Source: Streptomyces sp. B3I8
GTDB taxonomy: Bacteria; Actinomycetota; Actinomycetes; Streptomycetales; Streptomycetaceae
Length of the DNA stretch: 64,000 nucleotides
Assembly (NCBI RefSeq): GCF_030816915.1
Contig: NZ_JAUSYN010000002.1
Location: forward strand, 3,981,501 to 4,045,500
Direction of reading: 5' to 3'
Part shown: one piece after another, positions 16,996 through 24,820 of the stretch
Position numbering within the stretch: position 1 is the first letter of the stretch
Layout of the letters: every line of letters starts with the position of its first letter
Notes under the pieces: generated by a model
What the model saw: only the letters and a program-made list of their open reading frames with translations
Told to the model about the DNA's origin: nothing
Databases searched by the model: none
Translations under genes and position numbers: made by a program

Positions 16996-17594
16996 CCGCC
17001 GTCGCCCTCTACGGTCCGCCCACGGCGGGGAAGGACACCGTCACCGCGGCGCTGTCCGCCGTCGACCCCCGTTTCGAGCTGCTCACCAAGCTGAAACAGG
17101 GCACGGGCCGGTCGGCCGGGTACCGGTTCGTCACCGAGGACGAGCTGAACGATCTGCGTGCACAGAACCGTGTCCTGGTGGAGACCCGCCGCTACGGCAA
17201 TGTCTACGCAGTCGACCGGCGTCTCCTCGAGGAGCCTCAGAAGCACGGACAGGTACCGGTGGTGCACATGGGGAACGTCACCGACCTGCGCACCTTGTTG
17301 TCCGACACGGGGACGAGGTGGTTGCGTGTGCTGCTCTGGGTGCCACGAGGGGTGTGCGAGACCCGGTCCAGGCTGCGCAACGACGCCGATACCGCGAAAC
17401 GGCTGAAGGCCTGGGACGAGACCGCGCGGGACCTCCTCGACTCCGACCTGCGTGACCTTTTCGATGTGGTGGTTCGCACCGACGAGGTGGAGCCCGAACA
17501 GGCTGCCCGGAAGGTCGTGGCCGCTCTCGACGGTCCGGCCGTGCCCGCTCGCCTGCCCGACGAACTGCGGGCGGCCGTGGACCTCGTCACCTGA
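16992..17594 (+). CDS. guanylate-kinase-like P-loop protein
   Basis: This 200-residue protein has the P-loop LYGPPTAGKDTVTAAL (residues 6-21) and a guanylate-kinase-like order of elements. The segment GYRFVTEDELNDLRAQNRVL, then ETRRYGNVYAV, is where GMP kinases place their nucleotide-binding Tyr and Glu. A lid-like CETRSRLRNDADTAKRL comes next. It is not the housekeeping Gmk: the phosphate loop and the YG region differ, and it sits in an accessory operon. Ribose 1,5-bisphosphate kinases (PhnN) share the same fold, so the substrate is open. It is coupled by a four-base overlap to the preceding kinase and followed within 36 bases by the channel-like gene. Confidence 0.7.
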   Translation: MTAVALYGPPTAGKDTVTAALSAVDPRFELLTKLKQGTGRSAGYRFVTEDELNDLRAQNRVLVETRRYGNVYAVDRRLLEEPQKHGQVPVVHMGNVTDLRTLLSDTGTRWLRVLLWVPRGVCETRSRLRNDADTAKRLKAWDETARDLLDSDLRDLFDVVVRTDEVEPEQAARKVVAALDGPAVPARLPDELRAAVDLVT

Positions 17595-17629
17595 CGCAAC
17601 ACGCCGTCACAAGCAGGAGGGGGATGCCT

Positions 17630-19084
17630 GTGGGAGCTGTCCGCACCATCGAGGAACTGGCGAGGATCGGCAGACAACGTACCGTCGCCGACCGCAGTGT
17701 TCACTTACGTCAGGAGGAGGTCGAGGCGGACCTTCTCCTCGACGTCGTCTCCGCGGCCCGGGTCACTCTCGAACGCGTCAGCATCGACGGAACGCTCACC
17801 GTCCGCTCCTGCCACATCGACGAACTGGTCATCGACCATGTGGAGGCGGACGCCGTCCTGGTGGCGAATTCGAGGATCGGGCGGCTGACCGTCCGTAACA
17901 CCCCGATGGGCTGCGAGCTGATCATCACCGACACCTCGCTCGTCTCCGCCGCACTCCACTCCTGCGGTGCCACCCGGCTGGAGCGCCTGCGGGTCGAGGA
18001 GCTCCTGCAGATCAACGCGCTGCGCGGGGACGTGCACATCACCCAGGCCCGGCTGTCGGCTTTGGCGGTGAAGAGCCAGGTCACCGGGGGACGCCTCGGC
18101 CGCCCTCGGGTGGTCGCCCGCGCCGTGCGCGCTCGGGAGGACATCACCTTCGACGACCTCTGGCTGTCCGCGCTGGACCTGCGAGACGTGGAAGCGCAGG
18201 AACTGAACCTGCAACGGGTACGTCTGGACGAGCCTCTGCGGGCGACGGAGCTGCGGTGCAGCGAGTCGGTACGTGTGAACGGGCTGGTGATTCCTGCCGA
18301 GGACCACAGCACCATCAGCGACAGCACGGTGCGTGGCCCGGTGGAGGTGCGGGGACTGGAGACCCATGGCAGCGCACGCGACCGTGCGGAGGTGACCGCA
18401 TGCCTCGCCCTCGACAACAGCACGGTCATGCGCCTGACGGCGACCTCGCGGGAGCCCATGGTGATCAGCCTCCGGGGAACCTCGGTCACCGACACTCTCG
18501 GGCTGCCCGGTGGCGGCTCGCGCTACAGCCTCGACGCGGCCTCCAGCGTCAGTGACATGGAACTCGCCGGCGAGGTCTTCCGGGACGGAGGCCAGATCGT
18601 CTCCTTCCTCGAACGTTCCTTCACCGAAGTGACCGGTACCGCCCTGGAGTCGGTTCGCTCGGCGCTGGCCAGGCGGAATCGGAACCGGGAGGTGGATCAG
18701 CTCTACTACCTCACCCGGCAACGCGAGGCCGCCCTGCTGCCCCTGCTGCGGCGCAGTGTCTCCCGCGGCATTGTCGGAGGCGTCCTCGGCTGGGGCGTAC
18801 GGGCCCGCAATCCGGCGCGCTTCCTCATGGCGGGCATCCTCCTCACGGCCGCGGCACTCCATGTGGCCGGCCCGCTGCGTGACCCCGGCCAGGGAATGAC
18901 GGATCCGGCGTCCGCGGGGAAGTCCCTGCTCCTGGCCCTCGCACTGTGGCTGAACGTCGGCACCGGCCTGCCGTCGGAACTCAAATCGAGCCAGTGGACG
19001 GCACTCGCTGTCGCGTTCGCCTCGGCGGGCCTGCTGTTCACCACACTGATCGTGGGCATCGTCATCCGCAAACTGGTCCGTTGA
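17630..19084 (+). CDS. beta-helix (pentapeptide-like) protein with C-terminal two-helix channel-like domain
   Basis: This 484-residue protein has a long N-terminal half (about residues 25-310). It is built of short alternating hydrophobic strands (ITLERVSIDGTLTV-like units every 20 residues), as in right-handed beta-helix or pentapeptide-repeat proteins. A helical linker (REVDQLYYLTRQREAALLPL) and an LGWGVRARNPAR motif lead to one membrane helix (FLMAGILLTAAALHVAG), a pore-helix-like KSLLLALALWLNVGTG and a second membrane helix (WTALAVAFASAGLLFTTLIV). This order matches pentapeptide-repeat proteins that end in a potassium-channel-like pore; NVGTG stands where TVGYG would be. GTG 17630 is nine bases after AGGAGG; ATG 17624 is in frame but too close. 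The function is unknown. Confidence 0.6.
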   Translation: MGAVRTIEELARIGRQRTVADRSVHLRQEEVEADLLLDVVSAARVTLERVSIDGTLTVRSCHIDELVIDHVEADAVLVANSRIGRLTVRNTPMGCELIITDTSLVSAALHSCGATRLERLRVEELLQINALRGDVHITQARLSALAVKSQVTGGRLGRPRVVARAVRAREDITFDDLWLSALDLRDVEAQELNLQRVRLDEPLRATELRCSESVRVNGLVIPAEDHSTISDSTVRGPVEVRGLETHGSARDRAEVTACLALDNSTVMRLTATSREPMVISLRGTSVTDTLGLPGGGSRYSLDAASSVSDMELAGEVFRDGGQIVSFLERSFTEVTGTALESVRSALARRNRNREVDQLYYLTRQREAALLPLLRRSVSRGIVGGVLGWGVRARNPARFLMAGILLTAAALHVAGPLRDPGQGMTDPASAGKSLLLALALWLNVGTGLPSELKSSQWTALAVAFASAGLLFTTLIVGIVIRKLVR

Positions 19085-19118
19085 GAGGCGGCGGGTGGCC
19101 GGGTGACAGGCTGGAGTC

Positions 19119-19931
19119 ATGGAGGAGAACATCGCGCCCGCGGTCACGTACGGGCTGCGGAACCGGACTTTTCTGATCACCGGTGGCAGCCGGGGTCTCG
19201 GGTTCGCCGTCGCACGTCTACTGGTGGCGGAAGGTGCCTCGGTCGCTCTCTGCGGACGGGACGCGGACCGGCTCGTGCGTGCGGCAGCCGAGTTGAGGAG
19301 CGAGAACGGCAGGGTGATCACGGGTGCCGTGGACGTCCTCGCGCCGGACGAGTTGGAGGACTTCACGGACAGGGCAGGGCGTGAGCTCGGCGGGCTCGAC
19401 GGGTTGGTCGCCAATGTCGGCGGCAAGCGGGGCGGCGGACTGCTCGAATCCACACGCGAGGACTGGCAGGCGACCTGGGAGCTGAACGGTGGCCATGCGG
19501 TGCGGGCCGTACGGGCGGGGCTGCCGCATCTCCGTGCGGGCGGTTCCGTCGTCCTCGTCTCGTCCATCTCCGGCTGGAAACCCCGCTTTCCGGCACAGTA
19601 CGGGGCTGCCAAGTCCGCTGAGATCTATCTGGCGGGGGCACTCTGCCAAGAACTGGCCCCCCACCGGGTCCGAGTGAACACCGTGAGCCCCGGATCCATC
19701 CTTCTGCCGGGGAAGAGCTGGGACCGCCTCCGTCAGCGGGATCCGGAGACCTACGCCGCCTACGCGGGCCGCAACCCGAGCGGGCGGCTCCTGAACGCGG
19801 AGGAGGTGGCCCGAGTGATCACGTTTCTGCTGTCACCTGCCTCGGGCGCCGTGAACGGGGCCCACATCCCGGTGGACGGCGGCCAGCCCCAGGCCGGTCT
19901 CGGTCCCACGCCGGGAGCAGGACCCGCGTGA
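19119..19931 (+). CDS. classical SDR-family oxidoreductase
   Basis: This 270-residue classical short-chain dehydrogenase has TGGSRGLGFAVARLL (residues 21-35) for NAD(P), VANVGG in place of NNAG, the catalytic Ser in LVSSISGWK and YGAAKSA with the catalytic Tyr and Lys. NTVSPGSI and VNGAHIPVDGG complete the family signature. It lies 34 bases after the channel-like gene, so it is probably the last gene of that operon. The substrate is unknown. The Gly/Pro tail after DGGQP is not part of the fold. Confidence 0.85.
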   Translation: MEENIAPAVTYGLRNRTFLITGGSRGLGFAVARLLVAEGASVALCGRDADRLVRAAAELRSENGRVITGAVDVLAPDELEDFTDRAGRELGGLDGLVANVGGKRGGGLLESTREDWQATWELNGGHAVRAVRAGLPHLRAGGSVVLVSSISGWKPRFPAQYGAAKSAEIYLAGALCQELAPHRVRVNTVSPGSILLPGKSWDRLRQRDPETYAAYAGRNPSGRLLNAEEVARVITFLLSPASGAVNGAHIPVDGGQPQAGLGPTPGAGPA

Positions 19932-20293
19932 CAGGTGAACGGGTACTGCGTCGGCACCTTCGGTGGGTCTGACCGCACCCCCGGGCGTCCCTTGGGCGCG
20001 ACGGCAGCGTGGGGCGCGAAAGGCGGCGGGGTTGGTGGGGGCGGCCTGACCTGCGGTGGTTCCGATCGGCAGTGCGGTGCTGCCCCGGGTGGCGTAGGTG
20101 GGGCTGGACCTGGGGGTGGAGGTACGGGTGGTGCCTTCCCCCTGGAGAGCTACGGGCAGTACCCACGGTGGGGTGACGACTTCCGGACGGGAAATTCATA
20201 GCGTTCAGTCATGGCCGCAGGGCTTGGGCCGAGGACCTGGTGAAGGGGTCCGCCGTTCGCTACCAGCTTCCCTGTTCGTCTTCGGAGGACTCC
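19932..20293 (+). other. leader region of hydrolase copy 2
   Basis: These 362 bases hold no gene. From 20163 onward they match the leader of hydrolase copy 1 (CCACGGTGGGGTGACG, TAGCGTTCAGTCATGGCCGC), so the promoter was duplicated with the gene. The stretch 19980-20150 is G-rich with no recognisable element. Confidence 0.6.
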
Positions 20294-21247
20294 ATGAACC
20301 GCATGCTCAAGGCCACCGCCGTCGCCGCCCTCTGCTGCACCGTCGCCGGTACGGGTTACGCCGGTGTGGCGCAGGCGAAGGGGCATGGCGGCGGGGCGGC
20401 GTACGAGAGCGCGGCGTGGGGCAAGCACACGGGTCACGTCGGTCGCGGGGAGTCCTTCGTCGGGGAGAAGAAGATCAGTGTGGAGGGGCATTCGGTGAAC
20501 GTGTCCTGCGGGGGGTGGCAGAGCGACCGTAAGCCGGTGGTGGTGCTGGTGGCGGGTCTGGGGGACGGCCTGGGCGCGATGGCGGACCTGCAGAGGACGC
20601 TGAGCGCCAAGAACCGGGTCTGCTCCTACGACCGGCTCGGTGAGGGCGGGAGTGACAAGCCGGAGGGTCCGCAGAGCATGGCGGACACGGGCCGGGTGCT
20701 GACCGGGGTGATCGACCGGGTGTCCGGTGACTCGCCTGTCGTGCTTGCCGGTCACTCGCTGGGTGGTCTGATCGCGGCCCGTTACGCTCCCGACCACCGT
20801 GACAAGGTCAAGGGTCTGGTTCTGATGGATGCCACCTCGTCGACGACGACGGCGGATGTGACCCGGGTGATCCCGGAGTCGGCCACCGGTGACGCGGGCG
20901 ATCTGCGGGCGCAGACGATCGCCGTGATGCAGGGGCAGAACCCGGAGAACCTCGTCGTCCCCGACGGGAAGGTCCGGTCGGCGGGGTGGATCCCGGCCGA
21001 GGTCATCCGGCACGGGCAGCAGTACCTGGCCCAGTTCCCGGCCTACGGGCCCCGGTTGGAGGCCGACTGGACGAAGGGTCAGTACGCGTGGATGGGGGTT
21101 TCGTATCGCAGCACGATCCGTACGGCCGCGAACAGCGGGCACTACATCTACGTCGACCGCAAGGACCTGGCCGTGAAGTCGATCCAGCGGGTCGCCGCCG
21201 AGGTCACGCAGCGGAACGGTGGCTGGTGGGGGCACGAGGGGCGCTGA
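20163..21247 (+). repeat. hydrolase gene duplication, copy 2
   Basis: This is the second copy of the segment at 15205-16285, in the same orientation and shifted by about 4.96 kb. Compared with copy 1 it has one extra codon early in the gene. Divergence is concentrated at the signal peptide and mature N-terminus and in the last 110 bases, while the centre is identical. Confidence 0.9.
20294..21247 (+). CDS. secreted alpha/beta hydrolase, copy 2
   Basis: This 317-residue paralogue of the protein at 15335 has the same signal peptide type (cleavage after AQA), the GHSLGG nucleophile elbow, LVLMDATSS and NSGHYIYVD. The first 60 mature residues differ (KGHGGGAAYESAAWGKHTGH against AGHDGGADGSTVRATHAGST), as does a short block before the catalytic His (WMGVSYRSTIRTAANS). 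Activity should be the same or closely related. CGGAGGA lies before the ATG. A hairpin follows 28 bases after the stop. Confidence 0.88.
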   Translation: MNRMLKATAVAALCCTVAGTGYAGVAQAKGHGGGAAYESAAWGKHTGHVGRGESFVGEKKISVEGHSVNVSCGGWQSDRKPVVVLVAGLGDGLGAMADLQRTLSAKNRVCSYDRLGEGGSDKPEGPQSMADTGRVLTGVIDRVSGDSPVVLAGHSLGGLIAARYAPDHRDKVKGLVLMDATSSTTTADVTRVIPESATGDAGDLRAQTIAVMQGQNPENLVVPDGKVRSAGWIPAEVIRHGQQYLAQFPAYGPRLEADWTKGQYAWMGVSYRSTIRTAANSGHYIYVDRKDLAVKSIQRVAAEVTQRNGGWWGHEGR

Positions 21248-21274
21248 CCACCGCGCGTCACCGGTTCCACGCCC

Positions 21275-21307
21275 GTGCCCGTGCCCACGTCGACGGGGCA
21301 CGGGCAC
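21275..21307. terminator. bidirectional hairpin after hydrolase copy 2
   Basis: GTGCCCGTGCCC (21275-21286) pairs with GGGCACGGGCAC (21296-21307). It separates the hydrolase gene from the convergent DUF397 gene and can serve both. Confidence 0.8.
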
Positions 21308-21325
21308 AGCCGTACGTGCGCTCCG

Positions 21326-21586
21326 TCAGTGGGTGGAGGCGTACGGCAGGAAGGCCGTCCAAGCGGTGGGGGCGAGGGCGAGCCGGGGTCCGGTGGGGTT
21401 CTTCGAGTCGCGGATGAGGATGCGGCCGCGGATGGGGGCGACTTCGACGCAGTCGGGGCCCTCGTCGGTGCTGTAGCTGCTCTTGACCCAGGCGATTTCG
21501 ACGCAGGATGGGGTATCGGCTCCGCTGTAGCCGCTCTTTATCCACTTGGGGCCGTGCCCGTCTCTGGGGGCGGGGGCCAAGGTCAT
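21326..21586 (-). CDS. DUF397 protein
   Basis: This 86-residue protein carries two consecutive copies of the DUF397 core: WIKSGYSGADTPSCVEIAW and then VKSSYSTDEGPDCVEVA, followed by IRGRILIRDSKNPTG and FLPYA. Most family members have one copy, so the N-terminal unit looks like an internal duplication. DUF397 proteins are small cytoplasmic partners encoded beside DUF5753/XRE regulators in Streptomyces, and several act with or against them in development or antibiotic control. The start overlaps the end of the upstream XRE gene by four bases, showing translational coupling. Confidence 0.88.
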   Translation of the reverse strand: MTLAPAPRDGHGPKWIKSGYSGADTPSCVEIAWVKSSYSTDEGPDCVEVAPIRGRILIRDSKNPTGPRLALAPTAWTAFLPYASTH

Positions 21587-22416
21587 GTCTCCTCCAAAAC
21601 TTTCTCGACGAAGGTCAGCGACTCGCGTGGCGTGAGCGCCTGAGCACGGATGTTGCCATAGCGGATCTCCAGCAGTTGAACCTGTTTCGGGTCGGCGATC
21701 ACTCGGCTGATGTGCTGAACCTCCGCGTGCCCCACCGTGGAGCCGTCGTTCAACCTGAGGAGCCGGAAGGAGCCGGCCAGTCCCGAATTCTCTTCCAGGC
21801 TCAAGGGGAGCACCTGGAGGTCGACGTTACGGAACTGGGCCACTTCCAGCAGGTGTTCGAGCTGGTTGCGCATGACCAGTCTGCCGCCAATGGGGCGCCG
21901 CAGCGTCGATTCGCACTGGACGAAGCTGAATACGGGCCGTCCGGTGGTGCCGCTGACGATTGCTTGACGGCCCAGCCGAGCGGCTGCTCGTTGCTCCAAC
22001 TCGTCCTCGGTGAACGCCGGACGGCGTGCACCGAAGACGGCCCGTGCGTACTCCTCCGTCTGCAACAGCCCATGCACCACGGAGTTGTTGTAGGCGCACA
22101 GCTCGACGGCCTCGGCCTCCAGCTTTTTGAGGTCCCGTACCTTCTTCGGGTAGCGGGCCTCTGCCACGTCCCCCTTCATCGCGGAGATCTTGCCGCCCGC
22201 GCCCAGGACCTCGTCCGCCGCGTCCAGGTACTCGGGGCGCGGGATGCGCCGGCCCCGTTCCACGGACGAGACCAGCTCCAGCCCGTACCCGATCGCCGTC
22301 CCGAACTCCGCCTGGGTCATCCCGGCGGCCTCGCGCCAGAGCTTCAACTGGCGCACCACCGCCCGCATCACCGCGTTGAACTCGTCGTCCTCCGGCTCAA
22401 CATCCCAGTCGCTCAT
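21583..22416 (-). CDS. XRE-family regulator with DUF5753 domain
   Basis: The 277-residue protein has an N-terminal helix-turn-helix (AVVRQLKLWREAAGMTQAEF, then GYGLELVSSVERGRR) and a C-terminal DUF5753 domain. That domain includes LQTEEYARAVF, SGTTGRPVFSFVQCESTLRR and the QLEHLLEVA-type segment. I chose the ATG at 22416 (MSDWDVEPEDDEF) because the 18-residue extension to 22470 lacks a ribosome site and is rich in atypical residues. It forms the usual Streptomyces set with the DUF397 gene downstream and the divergent RsbW-like ATPase gene. These sets often work as small regulatory switches; the targets are unknown. Confidence 0.9.
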   Translation of the reverse strand: MSDWDVEPEDDEFNAVMRAVVRQLKLWREAAGMTQAEFGTAIGYGLELVSSVERGRRIPRPEYLDAADEVLGAGGKISAMKGDVAEARYPKKVRDLKKLEAEAVELCAYNNSVVHGLLQTEEYARAVFGARRPAFTEDELEQRAAARLGRQAIVSGTTGRPVFSFVQCESTLRRPIGGRLVMRNQLEHLLEVAQFRNVDLQVLPLSLEENSGLAGSFRLLRLNDGSTVGHAEVQHISRVIADPKQVQLLEIRYGNIRAQALTPRESLTFVEKVLEET

Positions 22417-22581
22417 CGCCCACCGCCCCTGCCCTCCGCCGAACCTCTGTGTACAACTGCGGCCGTGCACGGTCCGTCACCACGGACGGACCGGACGGAA
22501 ACCGGACCGGGCCCGTACGGTCGCGCTCCGCACGGCCACCGACTCTTCACAGAGTAAGCACGTTTGAACACGCTGAGTGAC

Positions 22582-23061
22582 ATGAGTGATGACATCACCC
22601 GAACCAGCAATTCCGCTACGGCGGCACCGGCACCGGCACCGGAACCGGAACCGGAACCGGCACCGGCGGTACGCCGTTTCTCCGTGCCGTTGTCCGCGAC
22701 ACGGCGCGGAGCCCGGTTGGCGAGGCTGCTCGCGGTGGAGCAACTCGCCGAATGGGACCTGCCGTTGGACCCGGGCCGGCTGATCGTGGCGGAGTTGGCG
22801 AGCAATGCGGTGCTGCACGGCCGGGTGCCGGGCCGCAGCTTCCGCCTCACGCTGACGCTCGCCGCACCGGCGACGCTCCGCATCGAGGTGACGGACGCGC
22901 GCGGCGACCAACTGCCCGTGAGCCCCCGGGAGACCGTCGACACACAGGCGGAGTCGGGCTACGGGCTGCTGCTCGTCGAGGGGCTCGCCGACCGCTGGGG
23001 CGTACGGTGCGGGCCAGTGCCGTCGAAGACGGTGTGGGCGGAGGTGAATCTGAGGGGCTGA
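22582..23061 (+). CDS. RsbW-like ATP-binding protein (HATPase_c, anti-sigma type)
   Basis: This 159-residue protein is mostly a GHKL ATPase fold. It has the N box VAELASNAVLHG, the G1 box VTDARGDQLP and the G2 segment SGYGLLLVEGLAD. Such proteins are serine kinases or decoy regulators related to SpoIIAB/RsbW, and they commonly sit next to DUF397/XRE pairs in Streptomyces. ATG 22582 is preferred; a TTG at 22564 is in frame. The N-terminus has a Pro-Ala/Pro-Glu run encoded by repeated GCACCG/GAACCG units. It is divergent from the XRE gene, with about 165 bases between start codons. Confidence 0.85.
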   Translation: MSDDITRTSNSATAAPAPAPEPEPEPAPAVRRFSVPLSATRRGARLARLLAVEQLAEWDLPLDPGRLIVAELASNAVLHGRVPGRSFRLTLTLAAPATLRIEVTDARGDQLPVSPRETVDTQAESGYGLLLVEGLADRWGVRCGPVPSKTVWAEVNLRG

Positions 23062-23721
23062 GGCACTGAGTACCGCCCGCTGGGGAGCTGACCGGCGCCC
23101 GGCCGACCGGAGCCCGGAAACGCGGGATGCGGTGGTGTGGTGGACGGAGGCGCGGGCGGTCGAGGAGTAGGAACGTGGGGGAAAGAACCCTTCCCACCTG
23201 CCAAACCTGCTGTGTGTCACTCGGGTGGGTGAAAGCGGCGGGGTGGCTGGCGCGGGGGTGTGCGGGCAGGGCAGTCTCGGCCCTGACTGGCCGTCCACAA
23301 CCGACCGTTCACATGGGGCTCCGGGCGAGCCGGTGACCTGCGGGTCCGAGGAACTCCCGGCTGCCCCGGACTCTTCGGCCGACCCGGGCACCCCGGCCGC
23401 CTCCGAGGTCGCGGCGGACGCCGCCCCGTCCGTCGCCCCGCCCCGTCGCAGCCCGCGGCACGGTGAGGCCGTCACGCTCCTCGCCCGGCTGCGTCGTATC
23501 GACGACCGGCTCGTCCTTTCCTTCGGGACGTGGACCGGCTCGCGGACGCGGCCGTGCCCTGGCTCGACTGCGGGCTCAGCTCCACGGGCGGGCTCCGCGG
23601 CCGATCCGGGGTGGCAATCGCTGAGACGGTGGGATGTGCGACGCCGAAGGGTGCCGCCGGAGTGCCCCGCCCGACTTCGCGTCGGTAAAGGCACGGGTCC
23701 CACGGGCGTAGCGTGGATGGT
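23062..23721 (+). other. 660-base stretch before hemB without a convincing gene
   Basis: No frame here has a ribosome site, typical codon use and a domain together. At 23331-23540 one frame reads as coding-like (AAPSVAPPRRSPRHGEAVTLL, then ARLRRIDDRLVLSF), after which the homology-like pattern appears to move to another frame (DRLADAAVPWLD). I suspect the decayed N-terminus of a PAP2-type phosphatase gene, but cannot prove it. The hemB promoter should lie in the last 200 bases. Confidence 0.4.
23331..23640 (+). pseudogene. possible PAP2-phosphatase gene remnant
   Basis: A frame starting at a GTG near 23331 runs RHGEAVTLLARLRRIDDRLV, similar in style to the opening of Streptomyces PAP2 superfamily proteins. 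After about 23525 the plausible continuation (VDRLADAAVPWLD) is in the next frame, and nothing resembling the catalytic part follows. This is a weak call based on recalled similarity. Confidence 0.2.
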
Positions 23722-24714
23722 ATGACGACGTACGGATCCTTTCCGGGTACGCGGCCCCGGCGTCTGCGTACCACCCCGGCCATGCGCCGCATGGTCGCCG
23801 AGACCCGGCTGCATCCGGCCGACCTCATCCTTCCCGCGTTCGTGCGCGAGGGTGCCCGGGAGCCCGTGCCCGTCCGGGCGATGCCCGGAGTCGTGCAGCA
23901 CACCCGGGACAGCCTGCGCAAGGCCGCGGTCGAGGCCGTGGAGGCCGGCATCTCCGGGATCATGCTGTTCGGCGTGCCCGAGGAGGACAGGAAGGACGCC
24001 GTCGGCACCGCCGGCACCGATCCCGACGGAGTTCTCCAGGTCGCGCTGCGCGACGTGCGGGCGGAGGTCGGTGACGAACTGATCGTCATGTCCGACCTGT
24101 GCCTGGACGAGTTCACCGACCACGGCCACTGCGGTGTCCTCGACGCCGAGGGCCGCGTCGACAACGACGCCACGCTCGAGCGCTACGCCGAGATGGCCCA
24201 GGTGCAGGCCGACGCCGGAGCCCATGTCGTCGGTCCCAGCGGCATGATGGACGGGCAGATCGGCGTCATCCGCGACGCCCTCGACCAGATCGGGCGCGAG
24301 GACGTCTCCGTCCTCGCCTACACCGCGAAGTACTCCTCCGCCTTCTACGGCCCGTTCCGGGAGGCGGTCGGCTCCTCCCTCAAGGGCGACCGCAAGACCT
24401 ACCAGCAGGACCCGGCGAACATCGGCGAGTCCCTGCGGGAGCTGGCCCTCGATCTGGAGGAGGGCGCCGACATGGTCATGGTCAAACCGGCCGGGCCCTA
24501 CCTCGACATCGTCGCGCGGGTCGCCGAGGCGTGCGACGTGCCGGTGGCGGCGTACCAGATCTCCGGCGAGTACTCGATGATCGAGGCCGCGGCGGAGAAG
24601 GGCTGGATCGACCGGGACGCGGCGATCATGGAGTCCCTGCTCGGCATCAGGCGCGCGGGGGCGCGGAACATCCTGACGTACTGGGCGGTCGAGGTCGCCC
24701 ACCGGCTGCGCTGA
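23722..24714 (+). CDS. hemB: HemB, porphobilinogen synthase
   Basis: The 330-residue enzyme (delta-aminolevulinic acid dehydratase) joins two aminolevulinate molecules to porphobilinogen. [11 protein letters not shown] and [11 protein letters not shown] carry the two Schiff-base lysines. The metal loop reads [15 protein letters not shown]: it keeps two of the three cysteines of zinc enzymes but has Asp at the middle position, a mixed arrangement. I chose ATG 23722 ([16 protein letters not shown]) over the in-frame ATG at 23713, because family members begin there. In S. coelicolor, by recollection, hemB directly follows hemD; here about 10 kb separates them, so it needs its own promoter. Confidence 0.96.
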   Translation: MTTYGSFPGTRPRRLRTTPAMRRMVAETRLHPADLILPAFVREGAREPVPVRAMPGVVQHTRDSLRKAAVEAVEAGISGIMLFGVPEEDRKDAVGTAGTDPDGVLQVALRDVRAEVGDELIVMSDLCLDEFTDHGHCGVLDAEGRVDNDATLERYAEMAQVQADAGAHVVGPSGMMDGQIGVIRDALDQIGREDVSVLAYTAKYSSAFYGPFREAVGSSLKGDRKTYQQDPANIGESLRELALDLEEGADMVMVKPAGPYLDIVARVAEACDVPVAAYQISGEYSMIEAAAEKGWIDRDAAIMESLLGIRRAGARNILTYWAVEVAHRLR

Positions 24715-24782
24715 GAGCGCACACAGCGAAGCGCTCGCCGGGCCGGTTCGGCCGACGGGCTGGGGATGCCGTTCTCGCGCCG

Positions 24783-24808
24783 GGGCGCGGCCCGAGGTGG
24801 CCGCGCCC
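24783..24808. terminator. hairpin between hemB and the convergent lipoprotein gene
   Basis: GGGCGCGGCC (24783-24792) pairs with GGCCGCGCCC (24799-24808) over a six-base loop. It lies 70 bases past the hemB stop and just past the end of the oppositely oriented lipoprotein gene. Confidence 0.7.
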
Positions 24809-24820
24809 GTGCGGGGCTGA

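Noticed and set aside
22621..22670. GGCACC/GGAACC repeats taken as a possible regulatory array
   Set aside because: They are inside a coding region and encode the Pro-Ala/Pro-Glu run of the RsbW-like protein, so slippage explains them.
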